From: Anaspis maculata
Lineage: Eukaryota > Arthropoda > Insecta > Coleoptera > Scraptiidae
Length of the DNA stretch: 64,000 bases
Direction of reading: 5' to 3'
Assembly (NCBI GenBank): GCA_949128115.1
Contig: OX421966.1
Span: forward strand, 51,705,416 to 51,769,415
Part shown: in pieces, positions 45,905-57,014 of the stretch
Numbering within the stretch: position 1 is the first letter of the stretch
Layout of the letters: each line of letters opens with the position of its first letter
Notes under the pieces: model-generated
The model's input: only the letters and a program-made list of their open reading frames with translations
Database searches by the model: none
What the model was told of the DNA's origin: nothing
Program-made: the position numbers and the translations under genes

Positions 45905-47385
45905 CCCAAGTAGCAATCCGACGTCGCGCCAACGTTGCGATTCGCAACCTGAGGTCGGCAGCCGACGTCCGCGCGACGTTGAGGCGACCGACATCTGCAC
46001 CAATTTGGTCAATGAAATGCGGGTCGGTACGACGTCGGCATCCGCGACGTTGTGATTGCCGACCAAAACTCGACCAAATCCGACCATCTCACCCACGTGT
46101 AGCCAAAGTCGCCTGTCGCGTACCTAATCCGACTTATGCTAGTCGCATTAGGTGGACTTTATTCAACCTGTTTTGTACTAAAGAAATATAGCTCCAAATA
46201 TACGATGGTAAAGTTTCCCTATTACAACCATCAGTTCCCGTATAAGATATAACAGACAACAGAGCATCTGAACTTATATAATGAAATTTTGTGATTGGTT
46301 AATATGAAAACTTGATGCGAAGAAAATTTTACCGACGAACAAGTATGTTTTAAGTCGAAAACAATCATCGCCCACCAAAAATGTGGCTGTTCTCAAATTA
46401 TTTTAATTTTATATTAAAACATTCCTTAATTAAAACACCGTCTTTCAGAAGAAAAGAAGACGAAAGAAGTATGTATATATACTTAATTAATCAATAGCTA
46501 CCATAATCTCGTTTCTCGAGTTCAAAAATGGTAAATTCAATAATTTCAAAGATTTTCATTCGCATTTCTTCAACATGGCCTCTTCTTGTTGGTTTGGTAT
46601 TGGGAGAAAAAATGGCCGCGTCGGCTGTTTCTACCTATACTGACTAAATCCGACTAAATTTCATATACGAGTATAAATTACTAGACCAATTCCGACCAAT
46701 TCTGACTTCTGGTGTGATTTATTGTACCAATTCCGACTTGATCCGACCTGGCACCAAAACTGTGCAAGAATGCAGCGCGCGCCGTCTAGCGTAGCGGTTA
46801 ATAATGCCCATTGTTGCCGCGATGCCGCGGTATAATAAAATAAAATAAATCGCATCAGCTACAAAAGTATCCACCATATTATCCTACTTTGGGTATACCC
46901 AACGTTGCATATGCCAACGTTGGAAATACCGACGTTGGCAAACTCACCTAGATATAACTGCAGACTAATTTGGTCGCATTAGGTACAAGAATATACACCA
47001 AATCCAACGTTGGATACGCCAACGTCCAGCCGACGTTGCATATCCCAACGTTGGGTATGCCGACGTCAGCCGACGTTGGCAAGCTTGCCCAAATATAACT
47101 GCAGACTGATTTGGTCGCATTAGGTATAAAAATACCCACTGTGTCCAACGTTGGGAATCCCAACGTCCATCCGACGTTGGATGCGCCAACGTTGGATATA
47201 CCGACGTCGTACCAACGTCGGTTTTAGTTGCATGGCGGACGTCGGGTTGCCGACGTAAAGGCAACGTTGTTCCAACGTCGCCTCGCGACTTTCACATATT
47301 GGTCGCCATCCGACCAAAATTTGTACTAATTCCGACGTCGGAATTGGTAAAAATTTGGTCGGAAGTCGGGTAAATGTTACTTGGG
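45905..47385. mobile_element. Element with ACGT-centred palindrome arrays
   Basis: The ends are CCCAAGTAGCAATCCGAC and its imperfect inverse, ending GTTACTTGGG. Both subterminal zones carry dense ACGT-centred decamers such as CCAACGTTGG, CCGACGTCGG and CCGACGTTGG; by eye about twenty lie between 46890 and 47345. Part of the right zone is a tandem duplication with a 141-bp period (ATAACTGCAGACT at 46954 and 47095). No target duplication was seen and no transposase frame. Superfamily not recognised. Confidence 0.75.
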
Positions 47386-47465
47386 AGAATGTGACAGGAC
47401 TGACAGGAGGTTGAAAATGTGACAGGAGGTTAATAATACTGACAGGCGGTTAATAATGTGACAGT
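47386..47465 (+). repeat. Minisatellite, TGACAGGAGGTTAATAA-like unit
   Basis: About four imperfect units of roughly 18-20 bp, each with GACAGG(A/C)GGTT followed by an A/T-rich part and TGTGACAG or CTGACAG. Confidence 0.7.
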
Positions 47466-47646
47466 CAGCCTACTGGTTGTGAAAGATCACTTCACGACCT
47501 CTACGCAGGTCAATAACGGCCTACTTCACAGCTAGTAGTGAGAAAAATAGGTTAACTACTCATACAAAACGATACTAACGGCATAATAAAGTCAATAACC
47601 AACAGAATTCTGCTACTTATCTGAGGAAGAAATCTAATATCTATAA

Positions 47647-47770
47647 TACCATGCGATCAACAAAATTCGGAATTGGGGTAGGCTGTGACCTGGTCAAATT
47701 TCAGGATGTCAAGCTGCTTTCGGCCAGGACACAGCCTACCCCAATTCCGAATTTTGTTGATCGCATGGTA
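47647..47770. mobile_element. Palindromic MITE K, copy 2
   Basis: The segment TACCATGCGATCAACAAAAT...GGTAGGCTGTGACCTGG pairs with CCAGGACACAGCCTACC...ATTTTGTTGATCGCATGGTA with very few mismatches. The loop is about 25 bp. Arms this similar suggest recent origin. Confidence 0.92.
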
Positions 47771-48014
47771 GTTGACGCAGGGCGGCCGCCTCGCCTCCAT
47801 TCTTGGCAACCTGTTGTATTTTTTTCGACACTAAACAATCATAATTTACGGAGGGCGGCCGCCTTCGGTCTCAAAAATCATAATATCAGTTTCTATTCCG
47901 ACACTTAGTTTTTAGTTTGAAAAAATTGGGCGTCCTTTCGCCGCCCTTGAATTTTGGCCGCCCTTGTGCAGGGGCACTCCCAGCACACCACTCAGAATCG
48001 GCCCTGATTACAAT

Positions 48015-48700
48015 TCACATTTTTTCGAGTCAGCGAGAAAGGTGAATTTAATGACGAGGCACCTGGCTAATTGGAGCAAAACGGTAGCACTAGCATTTCT
48101 GTCTAAATTTCAGTCCTCCACATGGGGTCTTACGGAGACATGGAAAATTCGAAGTGTTGGTGAGACATTTCTTGTGCCTGAATAATGGTAACTAACTGTG
48201 TTGGGGATTATAAACGAATAATTCAGAAGAGGTAAATTGCACTTCTAGTAACCTAGTTGGTAGCATAAAGGTGCTGTCAAGAGTGTCAAGGCCTATTCAC
48301 TAGTGATATACGGGTGTTTTCGAAGTTGAGTCATTTCTTCAGGTTGTTGTTAACATGTCACTGATTTCAAGCAAAGATTTCCCACATAGAATCTTTTACT
48401 TAATTGTTGAAAAATGAAATTATGGAAAATCAAAATAATTTTGAGGCTAGATTTTTTTTATTATCGTTCCCTGATAGCTCGACATGATTAACAGCAACGA
48501 GAACATAACTATTGGATGGCATAGAAAAATGCCATAATGTTGAGGGAAGGGTATCGCGCCATATTTTGATGAGGCGACAAACAATAACGCGGTTTTTTGT
48601 GTGGCATCAAGAAAGTCTCTAAACGAGGTACGCCTTAAAGTTGGCGATATGCAGTCATTTTTGTGTGCAAATATTGAATTCCTGGCGGAAACTATGTTTT
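48015..48700. other. Unannotated stretch
   Basis: Nothing recognised between the hAT element and the next foldback. Confidence 0.4.
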
Positions 48701-51105
48701 CAAAGTAAACTGGCTGGACAACGAAGTTGTCGGTATCGGAAAAATGGTTCCACTTTGAAAACCAATAACTTTTGATTGTCGAATGCGATTTTTATTTTGT
48801 TTGTTGCATTGATTAGCCTCACCTTTCCGTAACCCATCCTGTGATAATGAATGTTGAGAAACTTTATGTTCACTTCATTGTACCCCCATTTGTCAAAAAA
48901 AATTTCATATTCTGATCCAAAAATCATAAAGTGTGATGTCTATTCTCGAAAAACTTTTTGAAATTTTCAAGATTGAAAGTCTAACATTGACGATATAAAA
49001 CTTGTATGTTAAATGTTACACATTTGCCTTATTCTCACGATCTCACGGGAAATTAAGTCACTTCTGATGAATGAATGTTGACATTGAGCAAAACTGTTCC
49101 TACAACAGTTCAGAACAATTTGACTCTCAACATGACCCGAATATGTGGTAGGTATAAGGCCAAGCAGGGGGCATTTTTTTGAGTGGTTGTCTGTGCCTGT
49201 TTATCTAACGTTGAATTTTGTCAGAATTTCAGATGTAGAACATGTTTTTTATGCAAGTTTGAGCCCCTGAATATGGTACTGATGTAGAACTTCTGTTTCC
49301 GAGAGAGTTGGAGCTCCCTGAACATTGAAATTTTTGTGCTTGTACAGGGTGATCCACCGACAGTTCCCCTCCCCCTTTTAGAATTTTTCCCGTTGGAAAA
49401 TAAACTGGCAGCAAAAAGCAATTTTCGTAACAATTTTAACCGTAGAAATCAGATTTGGACAAAAAACTTTTCTATTTTTGCAGTAAAAAAAATCAAATTT
49501 TTCTGATATCCTGTATTTAAATACCTATTGGAAATGATGCAGTTTTTTCTTTCGAAACCGAATAATATAATTTGATATGTGATAATGTTCATAAACAGGT
49601 GTTCATCTTCAAACTTTCCTCTCAAACTTTGTGCCACCAAATTTTTTGCAGGAAAATGCCAAAACAGGTCGATTTTTTTTTCAAGCGGGACTTCTAGAAC
49701 ACGTATTGCCGAATTTTTATCTTTAAACCCTTCACCCCCACCTTACCCTACTTCAAAATTTCAAATAGCATTACCTATCTTGTGATTGTGATCAAATTGA
49801 AGGTGATAAAATTCGCTTTCTGCCAAACATATTTTAAAAAGTTTGAAACCCATCACTTAATCATGTTTTTGCTAGTAAATCTATGCTCCTGAATTAGAAG
49901 CTGAAAGGGGGAGAAATTTCCTTTAAATAACATGAGAAAATTTTGAGGGTTCTGGAAGTGGTCTAAAAAAATGTAGAATATGCTTATCAGAATGAGAATT
50001 GCAATACCTTCAATTTGATGTATCATAAAAGGAATGATATTTGAAATTTTAAAGTAGGGTAGGGCAGGGAGGGGTTGAAGAAGAAAATTTGGCAATACGT
50101 GTCCTAGATGTCCCTTTTGAAATAAAAATGGACCTGTACCAGCGTTTTCTTGGAAAAAAAATTGATGTAAAAAAATCTGAGGTCGGAAGTTTGGAAATGA
50201 ACACCCTGTATATGACATAATCACATATCAAATAATATTAGGTATTCAAATAGGTACAGGATATCAAAACAATTGAAAGTTTTTTTGAAACACTCTATAA
50301 ATTGCAAGATGTAGAAAATTTTTGTGTTCAAATTCTATGGGTCTATGGGACTTCTATGGAAATATTTCCTTGCCAATTTATTCCGGCGGGAAAAATTCTT
50401 ACAGGGGGGGAACTACTGTCGGTGGATCACCCTGTACAAGCAAAAAAAATTCAACGTCCAGGGGGTTTCAACTCCCTCGGAAACTAAAGTTCTACATTGG
50501 TACCACATTCAGGGGCTCAAACTTGTACAAAAAACACATCTGAAACTCGACGAAATTTATCGTACGAAAACAGGCAGTGACAACCGCTCAAAAAAATGCC
50601 CCCTCCCCTACTTGGTCCCACACCACATATTCGGGTTGTGTTGAGAGTCACATTGTTCTTGACTGTTGTACAGTCTTGCTTAATGTCAACATCCATTCAT
50701 CAGACGTGACCTAATTTCCCGTGCTAATAAGGCACATGTGTAACATTTAACATAATAATTCATCTTAAATGTTCAATGTTAAGCTTCCGATATCGGTAAT
50801 TCCAAGAACCATCTCGAGACAAGACATTCCACTTCATGATTTTTGCATTAGAATATAAAAATAATATTTTTTTGACAAATGGGGGTACAATGAAGTCGTT
50901 GCAATTTCGCGTCAATTCACGTATCACCTATAGAAGCTCTTCGTCAAGTTTCCTAACATCGATTATTACAGGATGAGTTACGGAAAAATTAGACTAATCA
51001 ACGCAACAAACAAAATGGAAATCGCATCCGGTCATCGGAAGTTATTGGTTTTCAAAGTGGAGCCATTTTTCCAAAACCGACAACTTCGTTGTCCAGCAGT
51101 TTCGA
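48701..51105. repeat. Three-level concentric foldback L/M/N
   Basis: The outer arms pair CTGGACAACGAAGTTGTCGG with its diverged inverse CCGACAACTTCGTTGTCCAG. The middle element is 49345-50434 (TA|CAGGGTGATCCACCGACAG and CTGTCGGTGGATCACCCTG|TA). The inner is 49596-50208 (CAGGTGTTCATC and GAACACCCTG). The middle sits at CTTG-TA-CAAG and the inner inside GATATGTGAT...ATCACATATC, both symmetric. Mirror ORFs in the two arms are artefacts. Confidence 0.85.
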
Positions 51106-52833
51106 TAGGTTATCTGCCAAATAGCTTCACAATTTCTTCTACATTTTCTAGAAATCTCAAGAAAATCCATTTATAAATATGTACATAAATACAACTCTTC
51201 ACCAGTGAAAAAGCAAGTAGGTATACTGGTTGTATATCTTTATATTCATGACTCCAGCCTTATTATATTAACAACAAACAACTGGCAACCTAGACTTTAT
51301 AAAATATAATAACGTGTCTATTTGAATATCATCAAGTGCAAGAGTTTGTGACATTTAACGACAGTTCAATAATAATTTCGCTTTTGTTTGACAAGTGGTG
51401 GCAATGATGTTGCAAATCATGCAACATTACACAGTTGCGTTGGAATACATTATTTGGCTGGTCTTGAGAGCGACTATCTTATATCTAGTAGCCTGGTGGG
51501 GTCATTAAGTGTCAAGTGACTATGGCAACTGTTCAGCCTGCCCTCTTATTCCAGCTCACAAAACGACTTATCATAAACGTTTCGTAAAAAAGCATCAACT
51601 AGGGCGATTCGAGATCATCTCACGTACAAAATCCAGCAAACATAAAATGTTACATGTACCCAACTACTATAAAACGAACTCTCGCAGAACTCCTCCCATC
51701 ATCGCTATAATCGAGAATATATACAGGTATAACGAAAACGAACCATTAGAAAGTCCATAGCGCCGCTTGCTGTCGCTGCCAGAGTGCTCGTTCATTGCGC
51801 TTTTTGTCCCATAAAACCGTTAATTTATTGCCACCGGACAGGTAAATGCTCACCTGGAGAGTTTCCGCCCAATTATTTTCTTGCAAAATGTAAACAGAAA
51901 AAATATGAATAATAAATAACAACCGGCATTTGTTATGGGTGTCGTTAATTGTGTAATCCCCAATTATTAATGACCACAAAAAGGGTCAGTATCACATGGT
52001 TTCTCTCCTCTGTACAAGAGTATGATATCCGACGAAAGTAGCGGTGCTTATCCGCTGTATCTATACGGCTCGCTGTTGTATGTACCCATCAGAAGAAAAG
52101 TGGGGGTAGCGCCATCTGAGATTTCCATTTGTTAGCACACGTGCGCTAATTGAATACCTAATTTTTTTATACAAGTCAAATATTATTGACGCCAGTTTTC
52201 CAATTTGCACTTTATATTTTTAGATATGTCCATTTGAAGGTCATGTGTCAACCAGTGTCATAGTCAATAGTCATAGTGGCAAAGTTGACGTTGACGTTTC
52301 ATCCACCATGAAAATGTGGACGACACGGAAATGTCAACGAGACGCAAGGCTACAGGGAAGCAAACCAAAGAGCAAAACAAACACAAGGAAACCATCTATC
52401 GCTCGGTATATTATACAAAAACACGTATTATAGATTGGGAGTATAATGGAGCGCGAATCTCGCTTCCTGGTAAGTCGGTCAATGTGTTTGCGTACACGTA
52501 TGCATACATACGACGATTTGCATAAAACATCGGGTGATATGTTTCGATGATTGTAAAATTGGCCCAGAAACGGCACGTGAAGTGATTTCCATACAATTTT
52601 CATCTCGATAGGCTCTGATGATGGAAAACAACAACAATGGCATCGCTAATGGCACGTGGAATTGGACCGAGGCTACAATAAAGCATCGGAGAAAATCGAG
52701 GGCCGATATTGTAATGAACACGTGAAAAAAATGCATTTAGGTTCGGTTCGGACTCTATTATTGCCACGTGCTTATGATTCACGTGTGTGAAATTGTGATG
52801 TGATCTTGATTATTCTGTAAAATCATATACCAG
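51106..52833. other. Gene-poor stretch
   Basis: Only short overlapping ORFs (for example at 51509, 52245-52736) with no recognised domain; no repeats shared with the rest of the window. Confidence 0.4.
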
Positions 52834-53251
52834 GTGGCCCAACGAAAACGCAAACAGACAAATTTTCGGGCACTTGACCTCATTTGTTTGTATACTGTAA
52901 TAAGTTTACTAGACGGACATAAGCCCCGTCATGGGTTCGGCAACAGAAGGGGCTGTAACCTTTCAAAAACACTGAAATTTTCATTATCTTGAAAAAGCAT
53001 CGAATTGAAAAAAAAAAAGCACCGCTGTAAAGACAATTGAACCAGCTCTAAAATGATGTATAACCCAACCCCAATTGTCATTTGGAATTTTCGAAAAAGC
53101 TGCCACCCTGACTACGGGGGTGAAACTCCACGGTTAAATTAATAGCAGTTGAACGTTCCCCTTGAAAGCAAAGTTGATCTGTCCGGGCTTATTTCGAAAA
53201 AATGAGGGCGAATGCCCAAAAATCTGTCTGTTTCGTTTTCAATGGGCCACC
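52834..53251. repeat. Short foldback, GGTGGCCCAACGAAAACG ends
   Basis: Left AGGTGGCCCAACGAAAACG pairs with CGTTTTCAATGGGCCACC on the right. Inner ACAGACAAATTTTCGGGCA pairs with TGCCCAAAAATCTGTCTGT. The loop includes a GC-rich CCACCCTGACTACGGGGG string. No ORF. Confidence 0.8.
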
Positions 53252-53778
53252 CTCTATGCAAAGTTCCATCATAATGTATCCTTCTTACTGAGGTGTACCT
53301 ACTTGATAAGAATCTATTTTTTTTGAATGCTCAAAAATATAGAAACTAAAAATTAAACTATACGAGCACCTATGTAAATATGGTGTACAAAGAAATTGAC
53401 GTATTGTGTGAAACGTTTCGCAAAACCAAGTAAAATATGAGCGCCAGCAACATAGTATAATTCTTCAAGCTGTCAATTGAGCTTTCTCTTCAAATCCCGC
53501 ATTTCTCGACACATGTTTTTATATTGTTACGGTCATAAATAATTCATACTCTTTTGGGACACCTTTGACATAAATTTATCTATCAACTCAAATAGCTTCT
53601 CAGTTACATGTTACATAGCATCCCAGGTATATCATGGTACCAAGGTGACGTTACTAGATAGTAGATATACGTCTTTTTTTCGTCTCCTTTTTGCTCGCCT
53701 TTTCGTGATTACCTACGACTATCACGTCATTATCTTTAGCCTTTTTTCTTGAGGGGTTCCTGTTCTGAAGCCATTTGT
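53252..53778. other. Unannotated stretch
   Basis: AT-rich, nothing recognised. Confidence 0.4.
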
Positions 53779-54370
53779 TAAAAAGTGGATTAGTAAAAAA
53801 TCACTTTTGGTGCCTTTATTTTTAAAATAGAAAATTTAAATTAGCATACGACTTCCTTGAAAGGAAATGTATGAGTAATGCTATTTAATTTTGCCGGCGG
53901 TACGGGAATGTATAGAGGAAAACCGGCAGCGTGGTCGGGAGGCAGACAAAGGAACACCGGCGCAGGGAGCGTGGATGTACTGGACATCCGCACCTGCGGT
54001 TCGGGGGTGAAAGACGGAGTCTAGGTCAACCGTGCGCTTGTCGGCCCCAGTGCTTGGATGGACCGACCATCAAACATCCAGGCACCACATTGCGGCTCGG
54101 TAAGTCCGGCGGGTCTGGAAGAGGGGTACAATGGACCCAATAAAAAGGCCTACGTGCCAGGTGAAACTATGTTCCACCAACTCCCCAAATCACATCCAGA
54201 TCCAGCTATGTATTAATTTTCAAAAATTTCAACATTTTAGATTTTTTTTGAAAAATATGGAAATCTAACAGCATTGCCCATACATGGAGAAAAGAAAGTC
54301 GCATGCCAAATTTAAATTTTTATTTAAAAAAATAAAGGTACCAAAAGTGATTTCTATTAATCCACTTTTT
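53779..54370. repeat. Foldback O with a GC-rich loop
   Basis: AAAAAGTGGATTAGTAAAAA...TCACTTTTGGTGCC pairs with GGTACCAAAAGTGATTTC...TTAATCCACTTTTT. The arms are about 110 bp. The loop (about 53893-54210) is strikingly GC-richer than its AT-rich stem. Confidence 0.8.
53893..54210. other. GC-rich insert of unknown identity inside foldback O
   Basis: Contains GCGTGGTCGGGAGGCAGAC, CACCTGCGGTTCGGGGGTG and TAAGTCCGGCGGGTCTGG. A 70-codon ORF (53931-54143) crosses it without a recognised domain. The texture suggests a piece of a non-LTR element or a captured transcript, but no family can be named and there is no second copy here. Confidence 0.45.
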
Positions 54371-54729
54371 CAGCGACATCGCAGAAAAACATTGACAGGG
54401 TGCATGGTCCATCCTAGCGTAATTATCCCATAGCGGTCTTACCAATCAACATAGAGAAAAAGATGTAAGAGAAAAGTTATATGGTTTGATGAAACCTATA
54501 ACCTAAAATTATTTTCAGCTATACAGGATGTGCTATTTTGACGGAATTAACAAAACGTCAATTTTTTTTTAACGGAACATCCTATATTTTTTTGCATTTT
54601 CATGTTCTACTTTTTTAACTGTTTTATGCCTGTATTTTTGTTTTTCAATTGTGTGGCAGTGCTACCAACTGAAAATTGAAAACTAAAAAAAATCGCATTT
54701 TTACAGTTTTCTTGGAAAAATTGTAGCGG
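54371..54729. repeat. Spacer with a small TACAGGATGT palindrome
   Basis: At about 54520-54590, TACAGGATGT and its inverse ACATCCTATA bound a roughly 70-bp segment with AACGTCAATT and TTGACGG inside. The rest is AT-rich and unassigned. Confidence 0.5.
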
Positions 54730-55648
54730 CCTTGCTTTTCAAAACTAAGAGATGCAACTTGACATAGTGATAGTCAAGTCAAAGACCAATAACCTAATGT
54801 CAAAAAAATTGGATTTCTTGATACAGGGCGTTCACAAAAAAACATCAAACTTCATAATTTTCAAAGTATCATAGCTCATTTTTTTCAAACTGCATAATTT
54901 CCCTAATTCCATAACCCCTAATTTTATAACGTAATCTGATAGCTTTTTTTATCCTCTTTCATTTTTACTAGAGGTACCCTACCCTAAACTCCATTTTTTT
55001 CGAGATAATCGAAAATTTTCACAAAATTTGCATTTTTTATTGTTTTTTTTTCAAAAATTGAGTTGGCCGTGATAAATGACAGGCCAGCCAAATAGTACGC
55101 AGCTGTCAGTTAGTCAGTCTGAATACTGTCAAACAAAAAAAAATGGCTTTAACGTAAAAAGAAAACAAAGTTGGATCCTGGATATCTGGATTATTACCAG
55201 AATATTATATCAATCATTTCCTCTCGCGTAAAGTAATTTTTCTTTGTTTGACAATATTCAGACTGACTAACTGAGAGCTGCGGACTATTTGGCTTGTCTG
55301 TCATTCATCACGGCCAACTCAATTTTTGGAAAAAACCAAAAAAATTGCAACAATTTGCATTTTCACAATTTTGTGAAAATTTCCGATTATCTCGAGAAAA
55401 ATAAAGTTTAAGGGTAGGGGTCTCCTAGTAAAAATGAAAGAGGATAAAAAAGCTATCAGATAACGTTATAAAATTAGGGGCATGCCATTTGAAAAAAATG
55501 AGTTATGATACCTCGAAAATTATGAAGTTTGAAGTTTTTTTGTGAACGCCCTCTATCAAGGAATCGCAATTTTTTGACATTGGGATATTGGTCTTTGACT
55601 TGACTATCACCATGTCAAACTTCATCTCTAAGTTTTAAAAAGCAAGGA
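54730..55648. repeat. Two-level concentric foldback S/T
   Basis: The outer arms pair CCTTGCTTTTCAAAACTAAG with CTAAGTTTTAAAAAGCAAGG. The inner element is 54834-55553 (TA|CAGGGCGTTCACAAA and TTTGTGAACGCCCTC|TA). The junction flanks TTCTTGA and TCAAGGA place the TA on the axis of the outer palindrome. The centre is near 55190. Confidence 0.85.
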
Positions 55649-55659
55649 AACCCAGAAAA

Positions 55660-56125
55660 CTCATCCCATTTGACGAGTCATGGGCTTTCTCGAATTTTAA
55701 TTCGTAGGCCTAGGAAAGTGGCGATTTCGAGATGTTTTGCAATGGTTCAATCCTAAATATCTCGAAAACTAAGCCTCTAATCAAAATTTTGCATGAGTAA
55801 CTTTTTTCTTTAAATTGAACGTAGAATTAAAAAATTGAAACAATTTCCAAAAAATCTTGAGGATGTCAAAAACCGGGGGAAAGAGGGAGGGCACCCCCTA
55901 TTATCTTCGCTCCTAAAAATGTTTGATGGAATGCGTTGTTATTGTTCAATAGAGATCTGTTTCAGTAAACTTCAGATCAAATTTGACTGAAATCGGTTGA
56001 ACGGTTCAAAAGTTATGCAGAAAAACTGCTTTTAAAAACAACTTTGAAGGCCTGTATCTCCGTTATTATGCGTTTGCGAGGGCATGTTTATCAAGAAAAG
56101 TTCCATTATCTTTCAATTTTCTATT
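55660..56125. repeat. Diverged relic of foldback G, right arm
   Basis: CTAAGCCTCTAATCAAAATT, TTGAACGTAGAATT, CACCCCCTA and AAAAGTTATGC blocks follow the order of 22580-22890. A SINE interrupts its end. Confidence 0.75.
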
Positions 56126-56135
56126 TCCCTGTGAG

Positions 56136-56492
56136 AGGAGCTTGTGGTGTGGTAGTTAGCGCGTTCGACTACCACTCCAGAAGTCACGGGTTCGATCTCC
56201 GCCGGGGACGGATTTTCGCCTCGAATAAAACAAGCTTCTTGGTTTAGTTGGTATGCTTGCTAAATGCAAGACGCGCGACGCGCCGTGTGCCGTGTGTCGC
56301 ATAGCACGTAAAATACGAACGATGGTGCCGACCCCATGCGATGTTGGTGGTCGTTAAAAATCCCTACCCTGTGTTGGAACTCACAGGGGGTTCGTCAAAA
56401 TTTCCGGTATAGTGGAGTAAAGCATCCACCGACGTCAGTGTTAGGCCTCGTTGCGGAAATAGGCCGACGTTGAATAAACGAATAAAAAAATC
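56136..56492 (+). mobile_element. tRNA-derived SINE, copy 1, with target duplication
   Basis: The 357-bp element starts AGGAGCTTGTGGTGTGGTAG (A-box region). The B box lies in ACGGGTTCGATCTCCGCC. It ends in AATAAACGAATAAAAAAA. It is flanked by TCCCTGTGAG on both sides (56126-56135 and 56493-56502), a typical retroposition duplication. The body block GCATAGCACGTAAAATACGA is shared with 27905-28237. The SINE is noncoding and depends on a LINE reverse transcriptase; the partner is unknown. Confidence 0.95.
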
Positions 56493-56751
56493 TCCCTGTG
56501 AGTTTTGTAACACTTATTCCGGGACATCCTGTATTTCAGAACTTTTTTAGCCAAATAGACGTAAATTTAGGCCAGTATTATATGATTTTTGAGAATTTTT
56601 TTGATTATTACATACAACGCCCTTGATTATTAGACCTACAAGGATAATATTCACTTATCTAAATCCCACTGTCAATAGCAACGGAATAAAATTCATGTAA
56701 ACAACAAAATCTGACAGCTGTCACTTCGGACTTCTTTTATGTAATAATCTT
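56493..56751. other. Spacer
   Basis: A CATCCTGTATTT terminus-like string occurs near 56525; otherwise nothing. Confidence 0.4.
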
Positions 56752-56935
56752 CAAAATATCACTCGTGCTCGAGATTTTCCCAGATAATTTTGGCCAGGCG
56801 TTTCCCTCGGGCTGATTGTCTCTGGATAAATGCCCTCCTCCTACGGAGTCGAGCATTTATCGCTACAATCAGCACTCGCGATCGCCTGACCAAAATTATC
56901 GTGAAAATCTAAGCACTTGTGATATTACTGTTGAC
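56752..56935. mobile_element. Palindromic MITE, AATATCAC ends
   Basis: AATATCACTCGTGCTCGAGA on the left pairs with CTAAGCACTTGTGATATT on the right. Inner GATAATTTTGGCCAGGCG pairs with CGCCTGACCAAAATTATC, and GGATAAATGCCC with GAGCATTTATC. About 184 bp, single copy here. Confidence 0.85.
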
Positions 56936-57014
56936 AATTTACCTCTGAAAATAACTTGACATTGTGGTATATATTTGTATTCAGAATGAAAAACTCTATC
57001 GATTGCAATTTGAA

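Larger units (their letters stand above)
44928..48006. mobile_element. hAT element Q (3.08 kb) with three elements inside
   Basis: The ends are CAGGGCCGATTCTGG and CAGAATCGGCCCTG. They are flanked by a perfect 8-bp duplication ATTACAAT (44920-44927 and 48007-48014). GGCCGCCC/GGGCGGCC blocks recur near both ends. The interior is largely occupied by MITE Y copy 2, an ACGT-rich element and MITE K copy 2. No transposase frame remains, so it was mobilised in trans or lost its gene. Confidence 0.93.

Noticed and set aside
46948..47317. Repetitive ORFs over the ACGT array
   Set aside because: The peptide repeats simply follow the DNA tandem unit; no codon-level sign of selection.
46890..47345. CRISPR-like or CRE/ATF regulatory array
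   Set aside because: Spacers are not unique, and the repeats are short palindromes of varying spacing in an animal-type genome; a mobile-element binding-site array fits better.
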